This document shows positions 1-7,897 of a stretch of 64,000 bases of DNA, one piece after another. Below the pieces are notes generated by a model. That model had not been told where the DNA came from, made no database searches, and was given only the letters and a program-made list of their open reading frames with translations. A program made the translations under genes and the position numbers. The stretch comes from Paucidesulfovibrio longus DSM 6739 (GTDB lineage Bacteria > Desulfobacterota > Desulfovibrionia > Desulfovibrionales > Desulfovibrionaceae): positions 1 to 64,000 of the forward strand of contig NZ_ATVA01000003.1 in assembly GCF_000420485.1 (NCBI RefSeq). Reading direction: 5' to 3'. Within the stretch, counting starts at the first letter, position 1. The number at the start of each line of letters is the position of its first letter.

Positions 1-17
1 CCTTCTGAATTTCATGG

Positions 18-206
18 TTAGTCGTCCAACGGCAAGCAGAGCACCGTCATCACCGCTTCGCCGTTGTCGCCCGGGCCGATTGTCGCCACGCACCGGACCT
101 TTTCGATAATCCGTGGACGCATCAAGAAAACGCAGTCGACCTCTATCCTCATGCCATCCCAGCGTTTTACGGCGGCTGCCTGCACCATCTTCAGCAGGTC
201 ATGCAA
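18..206 (-). CDS. Small hypothetical protein
   Basis: A 62-residue open frame starting with ATG, with a weak AAGG about ten bases upstream. I do not recognise it. It has no signal peptide or membrane segment and is read divergently from the broken ATPase fragment that starts at 307. Its length and isolation at the window edge make it uncertain. It could be a remnant in a decaying island. Confidence 0.3.
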   Translation of the reverse strand: MHDLLKMVQAAAVKRWDGMRIEVDCVFLMRPRIIEKVRCVATIGPGDNGEAVMTVLCLPLDD

Positions 207-306
207 TCAGCCTTAAATTCATATACAGATACAAAGGTTACCGACTTGTGCGGTGATGCTCCGTAGTCATTTCCCTAAAACCCTTCACATATCCCAAGGA
301 GATGCA

Positions 307-620
307 ATGCTCCTCGACTACCTGAAGGCGGGCGCCCCGCCTTGTGCATCGTCACGTCCGACCCCGACCGGGACGAAGGCGTCATCAAATGTCCTGGCTG
401 GAAATTCTTCAGCTGGGACTGCCGCGGCGGCATCCGCGAGACTGCGAACCTCAAACCCATCGAAAAGGTCCGTGATCCCGTGGAAGCCATTCGGTGGCTC
501 GAAGGTTACAAGGACTCGGTCCTTGTCTACATTAGCCTTCAGCTGTCTCTGGACATCCCGGAGAGGCAAGTCAACTCCGAAAAACAGATTTACAACGCCC
601 CTCCATGTGGCATAGTGTAG
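307..620 (+). pseudogene. Frameshifted, truncated AAA-ATPase N-terminal fragment
   Basis: An AAGGAG motif at 296-301 precedes ATG 307, which opens MLLDYLKAG. At about 330 the similarity moves to another frame, reading RPALCIVTSDPDRDEG and later DPVEAIRWLEGYKDSVLVY. Joined across one missing base, the text resembles the N-terminal, substrate-side domain of Ycf46-like AAA ATPases (hydrophobic strand, then acidic/basic dipeptide pairs, then DP-x-EA-x-x-WL). The frame stops at 620, so the Walker A and B ATPase domain is absent. I read it as a decayed gene fragment. The family assignment rests on pattern recognition and is moderate. Confidence 0.45.
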
Positions 621-638
621 CCACACGCAGGAGGCAGC

Positions 639-911
639 ATGCAGGAAACCATCCGGGCGCGCGTCGATACCGCCCTCAAGAACAAGTTCGAGGCCATCGC
701 CAAAAGCCAGGGCAAGAACTCCAGCCATCTATTACGCGAATTCATGGTCGATTTCATCAACAGACACGAAGAACGGGAGAAGCGCCGCACCGAGACCCTG
801 CTGGCCATCGAGAGCATTGAGGCTGGCCGGTACATTGACGGCGAGGAGGTCTTCGCCTGGCTGGACAGCTGGGGATCAGAAACAGAGTCGGATGCGCCTG
901 AATGCGGATAA
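639..911 (+). CDS. Ribbon-helix-helix type antitoxin (ParD/RelB-like)
   Basis: 90 residues. The N-terminal half (about 1-40) has the short strand plus two helices expected of a ribbon-helix-helix DNA-binding domain (MQETIRARVDTALKNKFEAI). The C-terminal part carries the motif GRYIDGEEVFAWLDSWG, typical of antitoxins that bind RelE/ParE toxins through the V-x-AWL-x-SWG segment. The stop overlaps the start of the toxin gene by ten bases, so the pair is translationally coupled. By family knowledge it should neutralise the toxin and repress its own promoter. The start ATG has a GGAGGC motif ending five bases upstream. Confidence 0.85.
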   Translation: MQETIRARVDTALKNKFEAIAKSQGKNSSHLLREFMVDFINRHEEREKRRTETLLAIESIEAGRYIDGEEVFAWLDSWGSETESDAPECG

Positions 912-1171
912 GGTTCTCGCCGGAGTCAGTTGAGGATCTGAAACGGCTGCACGACTTTCTGGCGCTGCATGATCCAGAGATGGCCCGTTCCACGGTGCTG
1001 AACCTCAAATCGGCCATCATCCGCTTTGCTGAAATGCCCCACATCGGGCGTCCTCTTGAAGACATTGAAGGCGTGCGGGAGTTCGTGTTCGGTCGCTATG
1101 TAGTCCGTTACCTCGTCAAACCCGAGGTGGTCTATATCCTGCGGTTCTGGCACTCGAAAGAGTCACGATAA
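902..1171 (+). CDS. RelE/ParE-family toxin
   Basis: 89 residues, about the family's usual length. The order of elements fits the RelE/ParE fold: an N-terminal strand and helix (RIRFSPESVEDLKRLHDFLA), a central helix ending in MPHIGRPLEDIEGVREFVFGRYVVRYLV, and a C-terminal strand with VYILRFWHSKESR. The R-x-F-x-x-x-x-V-R-Y segment and the C-terminal R-x-W-H residues are characteristic of the superfamily. Its start lies inside the antitoxin gene. Whether it acts on ribosome-bound mRNA (RelE) or gyrase (ParE) cannot be decided from sequence alone. Confidence 0.85.
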   Translation: MRIRFSPESVEDLKRLHDFLALHDPEMARSTVLNLKSAIIRFAEMPHIGRPLEDIEGVREFVFGRYVVRYLVKPEVVYILRFWHSKESR

Positions 1172-1758
1172 CTGTCGTTTCGCACAAACACAGGGGCGGA
1201 TCGCCATGGCGGGTCTAGCAAGTATGGTTCACAATCTGGACTGGACCCAACTGTTTGCCGACACGTTATGCCTCAGGCTCTGGATAAATTGAAAACGAGA
1301 TTGGACTGTTTCAGAAATTCGACTCAATAATTCTTCCGAAGTAGAGCTGCAAGGCATCCATTCGCATCAACACTCCCTCCTCAGACAATTTGAACAGGGC
1401 ATAACACGCTGACTCTTCTCCCTCTCGTCGCTCGTTTTACTGTTTCTGCACAGCTTCTGAGAGCTTTAGAAAGCCTCCCTGGAGCACTCTGGGGAGGCTT
1501 TTTTATATTCTGCGTCAAACGCACAGTCGACATGCTGCTCAGATCAAATCGAAATAACTTTCGATTTTCTCTCTTCTGTAAATTAAAGCCAGCTTGATGT
1601 GTTGCAGAACAGAACTTTTTCAAATCCAAGGAGTAGACTCGGTGCTATTAGGTAATATCAAATACTCAAATATAACAATCAATCCCAATTCATAGTATGG
1701 ACACAGCAAGTTACTTTTAATTTTATTCAACATATTATGAATAAAAGGGAGGCTTCAA
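1172..1758. other. Gene-free stretch, increasingly A+T-rich
   Basis: About 590 bases between the toxin gene and the Gp2-like gene. I see no convincing coding frame. It holds one strong terminator (1470-1504), and from about 1,500 onward the composition shifts to A+T-rich, marking the left side of the low-GC island core. The last 100 bases probably contain the promoter of the gene at 1759. Confidence 0.5.
1470..1504 (+). terminator. Rho-independent terminator
   Basis: Perfect stem AAGCCTCCC / GGGAGGCTT with a 12-base loop, followed by a run of six T. No recognised gene ends just before it on this strand, so it either terminates read-through from the toxin operon or belongs to an unrecognised small RNA. 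Confidence 0.75.
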
Positions 1759-2406
1759 GTGAACTATAAGCAAACGACAAATGGAAATCACTACTCGGAA
1801 CAACCAATCAACACGGGTGTTTTTGGTCAGTATTACTGCTACAATGATATCCTACAAAAGCTCTACGAACGGATGAATTTCATGACCAGCAAGCATGCAA
1901 GGGTTCTGTTTGTTCGGTTTGATATCCGATTTCCTCATGGGTACGAAACGTCTGGGCGGAACGTGGAAATTGGCTGGCTTTTCAAAGTATTACAAGAGAA
2001 TGCCAACAACAATGGCATTCATCTGGCCTATGTCTGGGTTCGAGAATGCAAATCAAGCAGCCTCCCCCACTACCATGCCGTCCTGATGGTCGATGGCCGA
2101 AAAGTTCGGAATTACCGGAACCTTCTTATGGAGGTTGAACGCATCTGGGGACGAGTGCTTGGAACAAACGCCAAAGGCCTGATCGACTGGTGCGACAAGC
2201 CGCATGGCATCCACTCAGGAGAAAACGGCGTCATGCTTCAGCAGCCATTACGAGATGCTACCCGGATTGAACAGGATCACCAGCAACAGGAATTTGATCA
2301 TAATTACAAGCGTTGTTTCGAAAGGGCCAGCTACTTGGCCAAAGTCAGCCAAAAGGAAGACACCCCGCATGGGGTTCGTCGCTTCGGATGTTCTCAACTC
2401 CGCTAG
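1759..2406 (+). CDS. Inovirus Gp2-like / YagK-YfjJ domain replication protein
   Basis: 215 residues from a GTG start preceded by GGGAGG. It has the PHYH motif (residues about 108-111, in LPHYHAVLMVDG) typical of the YagK/YfjJ C-terminal domain family, called inovirus-type Gp2 in many prophages and related to rolling-circle replication proteins. The C-terminal motif YLAKVSQKEDTP-G-RRFG-S also fits. Members occur on filamentous phages and satellite-like integrated elements. Codon use is A+T-rich compared with the core genes to the right. A terminator follows directly. It is the clearest sign that positions 1,300-5,450 are mobile DNA. Confidence 0.8.
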   Translation: MNYKQTTNGNHYSEQPINTGVFGQYYCYNDILQKLYERMNFMTSKHARVLFVRFDIRFPHGYETSGRNVEIGWLFKVLQENANNNGIHLAYVWVRECKSSSLPHYHAVLMVDGRKVRNYRNLLMEVERIWGRVLGTNAKGLIDWCDKPHGIHSGENGVMLQQPLRDATRIEQDHQQQEFDHNYKRCFERASYLAKVSQKEDTPHGVRRFGCSQLR

Positions 2407-2425
2407 GGCAGGAGCTGTAAAGGGT

Positions 2426-2456
2426 AAGGGCTGAGCGAGATGCCCAGCCCTTATTC
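2426..2456 (+). terminator. Rho-independent terminator after Gp2-like gene
   Basis: Stem AAGGGCTG / CAGCCCTT with an 11-base loop, followed by TTATT. It lies 20 bases after the stop of the Gp2-like gene and faces the convergent small regulator gene. Confidence 0.65.
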
Positions 2457-2522
2457 AGAAGCTACACGAGAAGTGGTTGCATCAGGTGAGGTGGCATCGT
2501 AGCCACCTTCGCGGTAAAGCCT

Positions 2523-2741
2523 CTAATCAATCTGTCCCATCCACCAGTCCACAAATAAATCCCGAACAACTAGTACCTTGCGGCTCCCCTGGCGCACAAA
2601 ACACTCTCCGGGAATTTTCTTTTGGGATCGAAGATTCTGAATGGTTCGCCAGCGGAGGGCATCACCGGTCAATCTATCCAAGGACGTACCAGCAAATAAT
2701 GGCGGAAGATGCTTAATCAATTCTTGTCTAATATTTTCCAT
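2523..2741 (-). CDS. Small AlpA/excisionase-like DNA-binding protein
   Basis: 72 residues from ATG 2741, chosen over an upstream TTG because GGAGG sits at the right distance. The middle (TSLDRLTGDALRWRTIQNLRSQKKIP) and end (VRQGSRKVLVVRDLFVDWW) match the layout of AlpA/excisionase-like winged helix proteins: a helix-turn-helix followed by an R-x-x-KVL strand pair and a C-terminal W-rich helix. Such proteins regulate phage or plasmid replication genes. It is convergent with the Gp2-like gene and divergent from the DUF927-like gene, so it may control the latter. Confidence 0.6.
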   Translation of the reverse strand: MENIRQELIKHLPPLFAGTSLDRLTGDALRWRTIQNLRSQKKIPGECFVRQGSRKVLVVRDLFVDWWMGQID

Positions 2742-2793
2742 AGGGACCTCCAACTTTGCCTTGTAGCTTCATAGGATGTCACCTGTCGGTAAA

Positions 2794-2807
2794 AAATGTC
2801 TACATTT
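2794..2807. promoter_or_regulatory. Inverted repeat, candidate operator
   Basis: AAATGT-CT-ACATTT, two perfect six-base arms around CT, in the 147-base region between the divergent starts at 2741 and 2889. Its place fits an operator for the AlpA-like protein, but such a short site may occur by chance in A+T-rich DNA. Confidence 0.3.
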
Positions 2808-2888
2808 CGTTCGTTCAGGGATAAAAACGTTGCCACGCCCGTTGCGTGAGTTTATTTGTGATGATCCCTTGAGATCGGAGACCAAGAC

Positions 2889-5399
2889 ATGACCTCCAAT
2901 GCAAGATTTCGATATGCGCTTATGGATGACAATAGTATCATATGGTTCACACCCTTCTCCAATGACAATTACGATCGCCGCAACACACCTTGGTTAGGAG
3001 TTTCAGCTCTGAGCGTGCACTCCTATTCGCAAAAATTGAAATACTATCCGAAGCCAACACGAATATGGGGAGATCTCCAGCTAATATTTCATTGCCGACA
3101 TGAAATGCAACCAGAAGAAATCGGAAGCCTGGACCGTTATCCCGACATCCCTCTCCCGTTGAAAGCAACTAATTTTTTCCGTTATTATCGAATACCATTG
3201 AACTGTCTGACTGCTTATTTCCAACCTGGAAAGGTGACAATTCTCATTCCTGAAAAGCTGTTTCGGGGAGATATCGGTGCACCCTGGCGGCTTGATTTTG
3301 ACCGTGCCATTCAACGACGCCTTGGTGCTGTCGAAGATGTAGAAAACCACATGAATCCGTCTTCTATCCTCTTCAGCAAGGCAGCTTTATTGGCCCAAAA
3401 GCTTCAGCATCCTAAAGTGCCAATATCTCCTATGGCTGAACTATACTTTGATTGGATCCAAAAAGCCCAAGGGAGAAGCGACTATTTCCTGCCGGCGCCA
3501 GCTTTCATATTGAAATGTAGCGTGTTTTCATCCCTCGTCTCCCAACATTCCGTAACGGAGGAAGATCTCGCCAAAGTTTGCACGCTGTCCGGGATGGAGC
3601 CAGACCTCTTTCTGAAGCTGATTGTACAATGCGGGAGCTCCCATCTGTTGAGCAGTCTCGACAGAACACGCTTCAATACGGCCCTGCAAGCCCTCACGAC
3701 ACTTCACTCATGTGCCGATATCATGAAACTCCTGACGCAATTCGACAAGAAATATCCATGTAAGGAGAATTGTGGGGTAACGAGTCCACACGCTCTCGCA
3801 TACACGTGCGCGTACGATCTGACGCAAGCGACTTCGCATTTGAATCTATACTTCGATCTACATCGTGATGGGGTATATTCGTTTGGCAGGACAAGAAAAC
3901 GGGTACGGGTTATGGACCCGATCTGGGCAGAGGATGTCTTGGGTGCGGACTCTGATTTGGTTCAGGCAAAACGAATTCATTGTTATGACAGAGTGGGGTT
4001 CAAGAAAGCTGTCACTATCAGCGTCGAAGGCATTCGTTCGCCGCAATTGTTCAACATTCTCAGCCGCCATGACATTCATCTCCCCTCTGACAAATACGAG
4101 AAGGGACTGTTACGAAGATACTTGCTGAGCCTTCTTGGCAATCGGAACAAATCAGAAACCCCGCCCAGGTTTTCCGTGTCCAGAGGCTGGCAGGCTGACG
4201 GTAGCTTTGTCTTCCCTTGTCAGGACAACGATTCATCAAACCGATCTCTTGCTTCAAGTTTAACGCTCCCGAAAGGCGAGAATCTCCTATGCCGGATACC
4301 CCCTTTTGGCGACATGAGTTCGACAGCTGATCCCTATGTCTTATTAGCTATCACCGCAGCTCTGGCCGCCCCATTTCTAAAGCCGCACAAACTATCCGGC
4401 GTGGCGGTCCATTTCTATGGAGGAACGCAAGCTAAGCGACTGTCCGCTGTGCTTGCCGCAAGTTCTGTTTGGTCCGGAACCGCCTATTCTTTCCGACAAG
4501 CTCATGACCATCTGCGCGAACTCAAGCAACACTACAAGGACACGGCGCTGTGTATATACGAAGTGCCGCAACCGGACATAAAGTCCATGCGGAGTCTGGT
4601 TCGCCGATTTTTCAATGGCAGAAAGGGGGCGGAGGAAGGAGTTGTTGCCGTTATCGTGTCCAGCGGAGAATCACCGCTGGGACAAACAAAGAACCACCAA
4701 GAAAGCGCATCCACGTTCGTTGATCGCGACAAACTTCTTGGGATTGACATCAAAATCACTGACAGATTCATTCAGGCTTTTATCTTTGATGCTCATTTAA
4801 CAAATTCGCTCGTAGAAAGTGCAAAAGGACAGCAGGGAGAGTCGACCAAGGCCATCCAAGCCTATTTAGAGGAAGGCAAAACCTATTGGCCGAGCGCGCC
4901 AAACCCTACCCCCATAAAACAGGCTCAAAAATTCCTGTCTCTTTGCTTTGCAATCGGTCGTCTTGCCCAAGCAAAACAGCCCGATTGGTGGCACGGAGGT
5001 CCTCTTTCGGAGATTTTTAATGATTTCATGATAGACATCAGCCATCATCATTTTAACATGCTGAATATGCTTCAAAAACTAAAGATGCATTTCCCCTCGA
5101 ACCTGCTGTCACCTAAAATCGAATCCCGCATTGCAAGGCCATTAATCCAACTTTCCAAGAGATTCTTCCTTGTTCGTACCGACATAATGACACAAATAGC
5201 ACAGGCCAAATCCACACGCTTGGAATTCACTCGTTGGCTTGAAAAAGAGAAGATCCTCCTTCCAAAGCGCTCTGGAATTTTGTGCGGCGAGTACTATTCC
5301 CCGAAACACAAGAAGACCATACGGGCTTACAAAGTAGACCGCAGCCGCCTATACAAGGTTCTTGCTCAGTTAGACAAATACCACGTCAAAAGGCGATAA
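2889..5399 (+). CDS. Large DUF927-like protein with decayed nucleotide-binding motifs
   Basis: 836 residues, low GC, ATG start with GGAG nine bases upstream. Residues about 1-400 are unrecognised. From about 440 to 680 the text follows the order of DUF927 domains: F-x-VSRGW-x-x-D-x-FVFP, then DPYVLLAITAALAAPFL, then HFYGGTQAKRLSAVLAASSVW where active relatives have G-x-S-x-x-GKT, then LCIYEVP where they have a Walker B DE, then NGRKGAEEG and VSSGESPL. Both catalytic motifs therefore look lost. The C-terminal 150 residues include basic helices. Nothing shows the substrate. It is probably a replication or defence-type protein of the island that has become non-enzymatic. Confidence 0.6.
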   Translation: MTSNARFRYALMDDNSIIWFTPFSNDNYDRRNTPWLGVSALSVHSYSQKLKYYPKPTRIWGDLQLIFHCRHEMQPEEIGSLDRYPDIPLPLKATNFFRYYRIPLNCLTAYFQPGKVTILIPEKLFRGDIGAPWRLDFDRAIQRRLGAVEDVENHMNPSSILFSKAALLAQKLQHPKVPISPMAELYFDWIQKAQGRSDYFLPAPAFILKCSVFSSLVSQHSVTEEDLAKVCTLSGMEPDLFLKLIVQCGSSHLLSSLDRTRFNTALQALTTLHSCADIMKLLTQFDKKYPCKENCGVTSPHALAYTCAYDLTQATSHLNLYFDLHRDGVYSFGRTRKRVRVMDPIWAEDVLGADSDLVQAKRIHCYDRVGFKKAVTISVEGIRSPQLFNILSRHDIHLPSDKYEKGLLRRYLLSLLGNRNKSETPPRFSVSRGWQADGSFVFPCQDNDSSNRSLASSLTLPKGENLLCRIPPFGDMSSTADPYVLLAITAALAAPFLKPHKLSGVAVHFYGGTQAKRLSAVLAASSVWSGTAYSFRQAHDHLRELKQHYKDTALCIYEVPQPDIKSMRSLVRRFFNGRKGAEEGVVAVIVSSGESPLGQTKNHQESASTFVDRDKLLGIDIKITDRFIQAFIFDAHLTNSLVESAKGQQGESTKAIQAYLEEGKTYWPSAPNPTPIKQAQKFLSLCFAIGRLAQAKQPDWWHGGPLSEIFNDFMIDISHHHFNMLNMLQKLKMHFPSNLLSPKIESRIARPLIQLSKRFFLVRTDIMTQIAQAKSTRLEFTRWLEKEKILLPKRSGILCGEYYSPKHKKTIRAYKVDRSRLYKVLAQLDKYHVKRR

Positions 5400-5903
5400 T
5401 CTTATCTTAAAAAAGAAGCGTAAGCGTAATATGTTATTATAGATATAGCAAGCATGTTTCAAACTTTGAACTCTGCCTGATGGACCTATTCTGCGGATAC
5501 GCTCGCCAAGAGAGTTCATCCGCCTGTCATTAACGGCAGTATGTCCGGTTTTATAGGGGCAACTCCAGGCGTCGAAAACTCGGCCTGCTGGGCGTCCGAC
5601 GGCTGGTGGATTCGGCCACGGCCCTGGCCCAAGGATCCCTGCCTATTCGACGCCCCCTGGACCCTGCCTTCGCCACCTGGGAACCGGCCCTCACCCGGAT
5701 CACCCTGGCCACGCGCGCACGCGCTTAGAAGCCTCCGTGCCAACTAAAAACGGGGGACCCGGCGTTTCTCATGTCAGGTGACCCGTTTTCTCAACTTACG
5801 TTTCTGGATTACAGCCGCATAGCTACTGTTCGTTGCACAATTCGCCTGCTTGCTGAAGTGGGGAGTGTCATCCTGAAAAGTTGTACAGGGGTTGTACAGA
5901 ATG
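5400..5903. other. Gene-free stretch at island/tRNA boundary
   Basis: About 500 bases with no convincing gene. A+T-rich sequence gives way at about 5,540 to high-GC sequence whose frames have poor coding character. Two copies of TTGTACAG lie at about 5,880-5,900, next to the tRNA terminator. No integrase or recombinase is visible, although this is where one would be expected beside a tRNA 3' end. Confidence 0.45.
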
Positions 5904-5943
5904 GCAAAAAAGAAAAACCCTTTCGGCTAACTAGCTGAAAGGG
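5904..5943 (-). terminator. Terminator of tRNA-Ala
   Basis: Read on the minus strand, a stem CCCTTTC-x-GCTA / TAGC-x-GAAAGGG with a two-base loop (5918-5943) is followed by a T-rich run. It starts 12 bases after the tRNA 3' end. Confidence 0.75.
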
Positions 5944-5954
5944 CTTTGTGTTCT

Positions 5955-6030
5955 TGGTGGAGACGAAGAGATTTGAACTCTCGACTTCTGCCTTGCGAAG
6001 GCAGCGCTCTCCCAACTGAGCTACGTCCCC
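5955..6030 (-). tRNA. tRNA-Ala(CGC)
   Basis: 76 bases with the full cloverleaf: acceptor GGGGACG pairing with CGTCTCC and including the G3:U70 pair that marks alanine tRNAs, the D arm GCTC-AGTTGGGA-GAGC, the anticodon arm CTGCC-TTCGCAA-GGCAG with anticodon CGC, the T arm with GTTCAAATC, and an encoded CCA end. The accessory island lies directly at its 3' side, a usual integration site. Its anticodon arm is repeated at 6162-6186. Confidence 0.95.
5985..6009. repeat. Direct repeat, copy 1 (inside tRNA-Ala)
   Basis: 25 bases covering the anticodon arm of the tRNA, identical to 6162-6186. Many tyrosine integrases use a tRNA anticodon arm as crossover core, so the pair may be attachment-site remnants. 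Confidence 0.7.
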
Positions 6031-6046
6031 ACGTGGTAAGGGCGAT

Positions 6047-6075
6047 TGATTACCGTTTTTCGTTCCGGGGCACAA
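6047..6075 (-). promoter_or_regulatory. Promoter of tRNA-Ala
   Basis: On the minus strand TTGTGC, 17 bases, then TAATCA. Transcription would start about ten bases before the tRNA 5' end. Spacing and position fit a sigma-70 tRNA promoter. Confidence 0.5.
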
Positions 6076-6560
6076 GTGTTTTTTCGCGTTATCCGCAGCG
6101 GCTTGCCGTTGCCGGATTTCCCGCCAAGAAATGCCCGCAGGAAAGCGCCCGCGACTCATGCCTTCTGCCTTGCGAAGGCAGCGCTCGTCAGTTTGATGGA
6201 CAGAAGTCGCGTTTTTTCTCTCCAAACGGCATGAACCGGGCCAAAGCACCTTGCGCAGCCGCGGCTCGCCTGCGCAGGTGCCGTGGCGCAATCCCGCTTA
6301 ATGTAAGTTCATTGTTCACCAATTTGACAACCAGAACCCGTAGCTCTATTGATCCGTCACGGCTTGACGCGAGCCGCCGCACGAACGGCCGGCGCGAGCG
6401 GCAGCAGGCGGATGCGCCCCAGCCGCGCAACCGACGAACCGGCAGTGCGGATTGCGACAACCAGACCGGCGCATCCCCCCTCCATTCCGCGCAAGCGCAG
6501 CATCGCGCCGCAGAACGCGCAATATGCAACATACGCCGCCCTGGCGAAGGCATCCCGCAG
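6076..6560. other. Gene-free stretch between tRNA-Ala and membrane-kinase fusion gene
   Basis: About 490 bases. The only structured element seen is the second copy of the tRNA anticodon arm at 6162-6186. The frame of the downstream gene stays open through this region by chance, but the protein similarity starts only at 6561. Confidence 0.5.
6162..6186. repeat. Direct repeat, copy 2 (tRNA-Ala fragment)
   Basis: 25 bases identical to the anticodon arm of tRNA-Ala (5985-6009). Flanks on both sides differ from the tRNA, so this is a fragment and not a second gene. Confidence 0.7.
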
Positions 6561-7853
6561 ATGAAGATCACAAAACGAATTGTCGTCGCCGTATTGGGAC
6601 TGTTTTGCATGGCGCTGGGCGTGGCCCTATCCGTCAAAGCAAATCTCGGCGTCTCGCCGATCTCCTGCATTCCCTACATCTACAGTTTGAGCTTTGATTT
6701 CACCCTGGGCCAGTTGACGATCCTCATGAACACGCTGTTCGTCATCGCCGAGTTCCTAATTCTGCGGAAGCGATTCACGCTTCTGCATCTCTCGCAGCTC
6801 GCCGCAGTTTCCGTGTTCGGGTTCTGCATCGACCTCGCCATGTATCTGCTCCAGGGGCTCAACGTCTCGTCCTATGTCTGGCAGGTGTCCTGGTGTCTGC
6901 TCAGTTGCGCGGTCATTGCCTTTGGAATTTTCCTGCTGGTCAAGGCGAATCTGACGTATCTTCCCGGCGATGGGCTGGTGGTCGTCCTCGCCGATACCTT
7001 CAAGAAGGAATTCGGCAAGCTGAAGGTCGGGCTCGACAGCTCCATGGTCATCATCGGCGTGGCCAGCTCGTTCATCCTCCTGAACCGATTGGAAGGCGTG
7101 CGCGAAGGAACCGTCTTCGCCGCCCTGCTGGTCGGCATGCTCGTCAAGTTCTACAACAGCAGATTGCCCTGGCTCGGCTCCTGGTTGAGCGCCGGGATTC
7201 CGGAAGAAGTAGGGCGCGAGCTCCAGCCGGACGCCCAGAACAAATTCCTCGTGGTCACGATCTCCCGCGAATACGGCAGCGGCGGGCATCGGATCGGCCA
7301 GGCCATGGCCAGAAAACTGGGCATCGCTTTTTATGACAAGGAAATCATCGACATCACCGCGAAGGAAAGCGGATTCACCGAGGAGTACATTCAGGAAAAC
7401 GAGCAAAAGCTGGCGGGAACGCTGCTCAATGAACTGTTCATGCAGAACTATGCCTATGTGAACGACCAGCTTCCTCCGTCCGACATCCTCTTCCTGGTCC
7501 AAAGCAAGATCATCCGCGACATCAGCAGCAAAGGGCCCTGCGTCATTGTGGGCCGCTGCGCGAATTTCATTCTGAAGGACCACCCGCACTGCTTCAGCGT
7601 CTTCATCCATGCCGGCGAGGAATACCGCAAGGCGAAGATCGCCGAGGAATACGGCGTTGAATCCGCTGTTTCGTCCGAGGAAATACAGAAGCTCGACCGC
7701 GAGCGGGCCTATTATTGCCGGAAGTACACCGGCGCGGACTGGAAGGATTCCGGCAATTATCACATCACGATAGACAGTTCGCTGTATGCCGAAAGCGAGC
7801 AACTGGCCGATGCGCTGATCGGGATTCTGCGGGGCGCCGCATTGCAGCCGTGA
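6561..7853 (+). CDS. YczE/YitT-type membrane domain fused to cytidylate-kinase-like domain
   Basis: 430 residues. The start ATG 6561 was chosen because the hydrophobic domain begins there. Residues 1-205 form about five membrane helices with motifs of the YczE/DUF6198 family (VALSVKANLGVSPISCIPY; FLLVKANLTYLPGDGLVV). Residues about 232-425 match the cytidylate-kinase-like family: ISREYGSGGHRIGQAMARKLG carries the P-loop-like GSGG, followed by FYDKEII, CVIVGRCANFIL and R-x-YY-KYT-x-x-W. The soluble kinase-like half would face the cytoplasm. Known relatives of each half occur separately and sometimes fused. The substrate is unknown. A weak GAAGG lies ten bases upstream. Confidence 0.8.
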   Translation: MKITKRIVVAVLGLFCMALGVALSVKANLGVSPISCIPYIYSLSFDFTLGQLTILMNTLFVIAEFLILRKRFTLLHLSQLAAVSVFGFCIDLAMYLLQGLNVSSYVWQVSWCLLSCAVIAFGIFLLVKANLTYLPGDGLVVVLADTFKKEFGKLKVGLDSSMVIIGVASSFILLNRLEGVREGTVFAALLVGMLVKFYNSRLPWLGSWLSAGIPEEVGRELQPDAQNKFLVVTISREYGSGGHRIGQAMARKLGIAFYDKEIIDITAKESGFTEEYIQENEQKLAGTLLNELFMQNYAYVNDQLPPSDILFLVQSKIIRDISSKGPCVIVGRCANFILKDHPHCFSVFIHAGEEYRKAKIAEEYGVESAVSSEEIQKLDRERAYYCRKYTGADWKDSGNYHITIDSSLYAESEQLADALIGILRGAALQP

Positions 7854-7897
7854 ACCTGCTGCGGCTGCGGCCTGCGCCCGATAGCCCTCACAGCCCC

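Noticed and set aside
5516-5747. Open frames on both strands between the island and tRNA-Ala
   Set aside because: No ribosome site, Pro/Arg/Trp-rich products and no similarity I recognise. I first considered an integrase remnant but no catalytic Arg-His-Arg-Tyr pattern is visible.
6561-6600. Longer start for the membrane-kinase fusion reaching back to 5946
   Set aside because: The upstream part would run through tRNA-Ala and low-quality sequence, whereas similarity and the first membrane helix begin at 6561.
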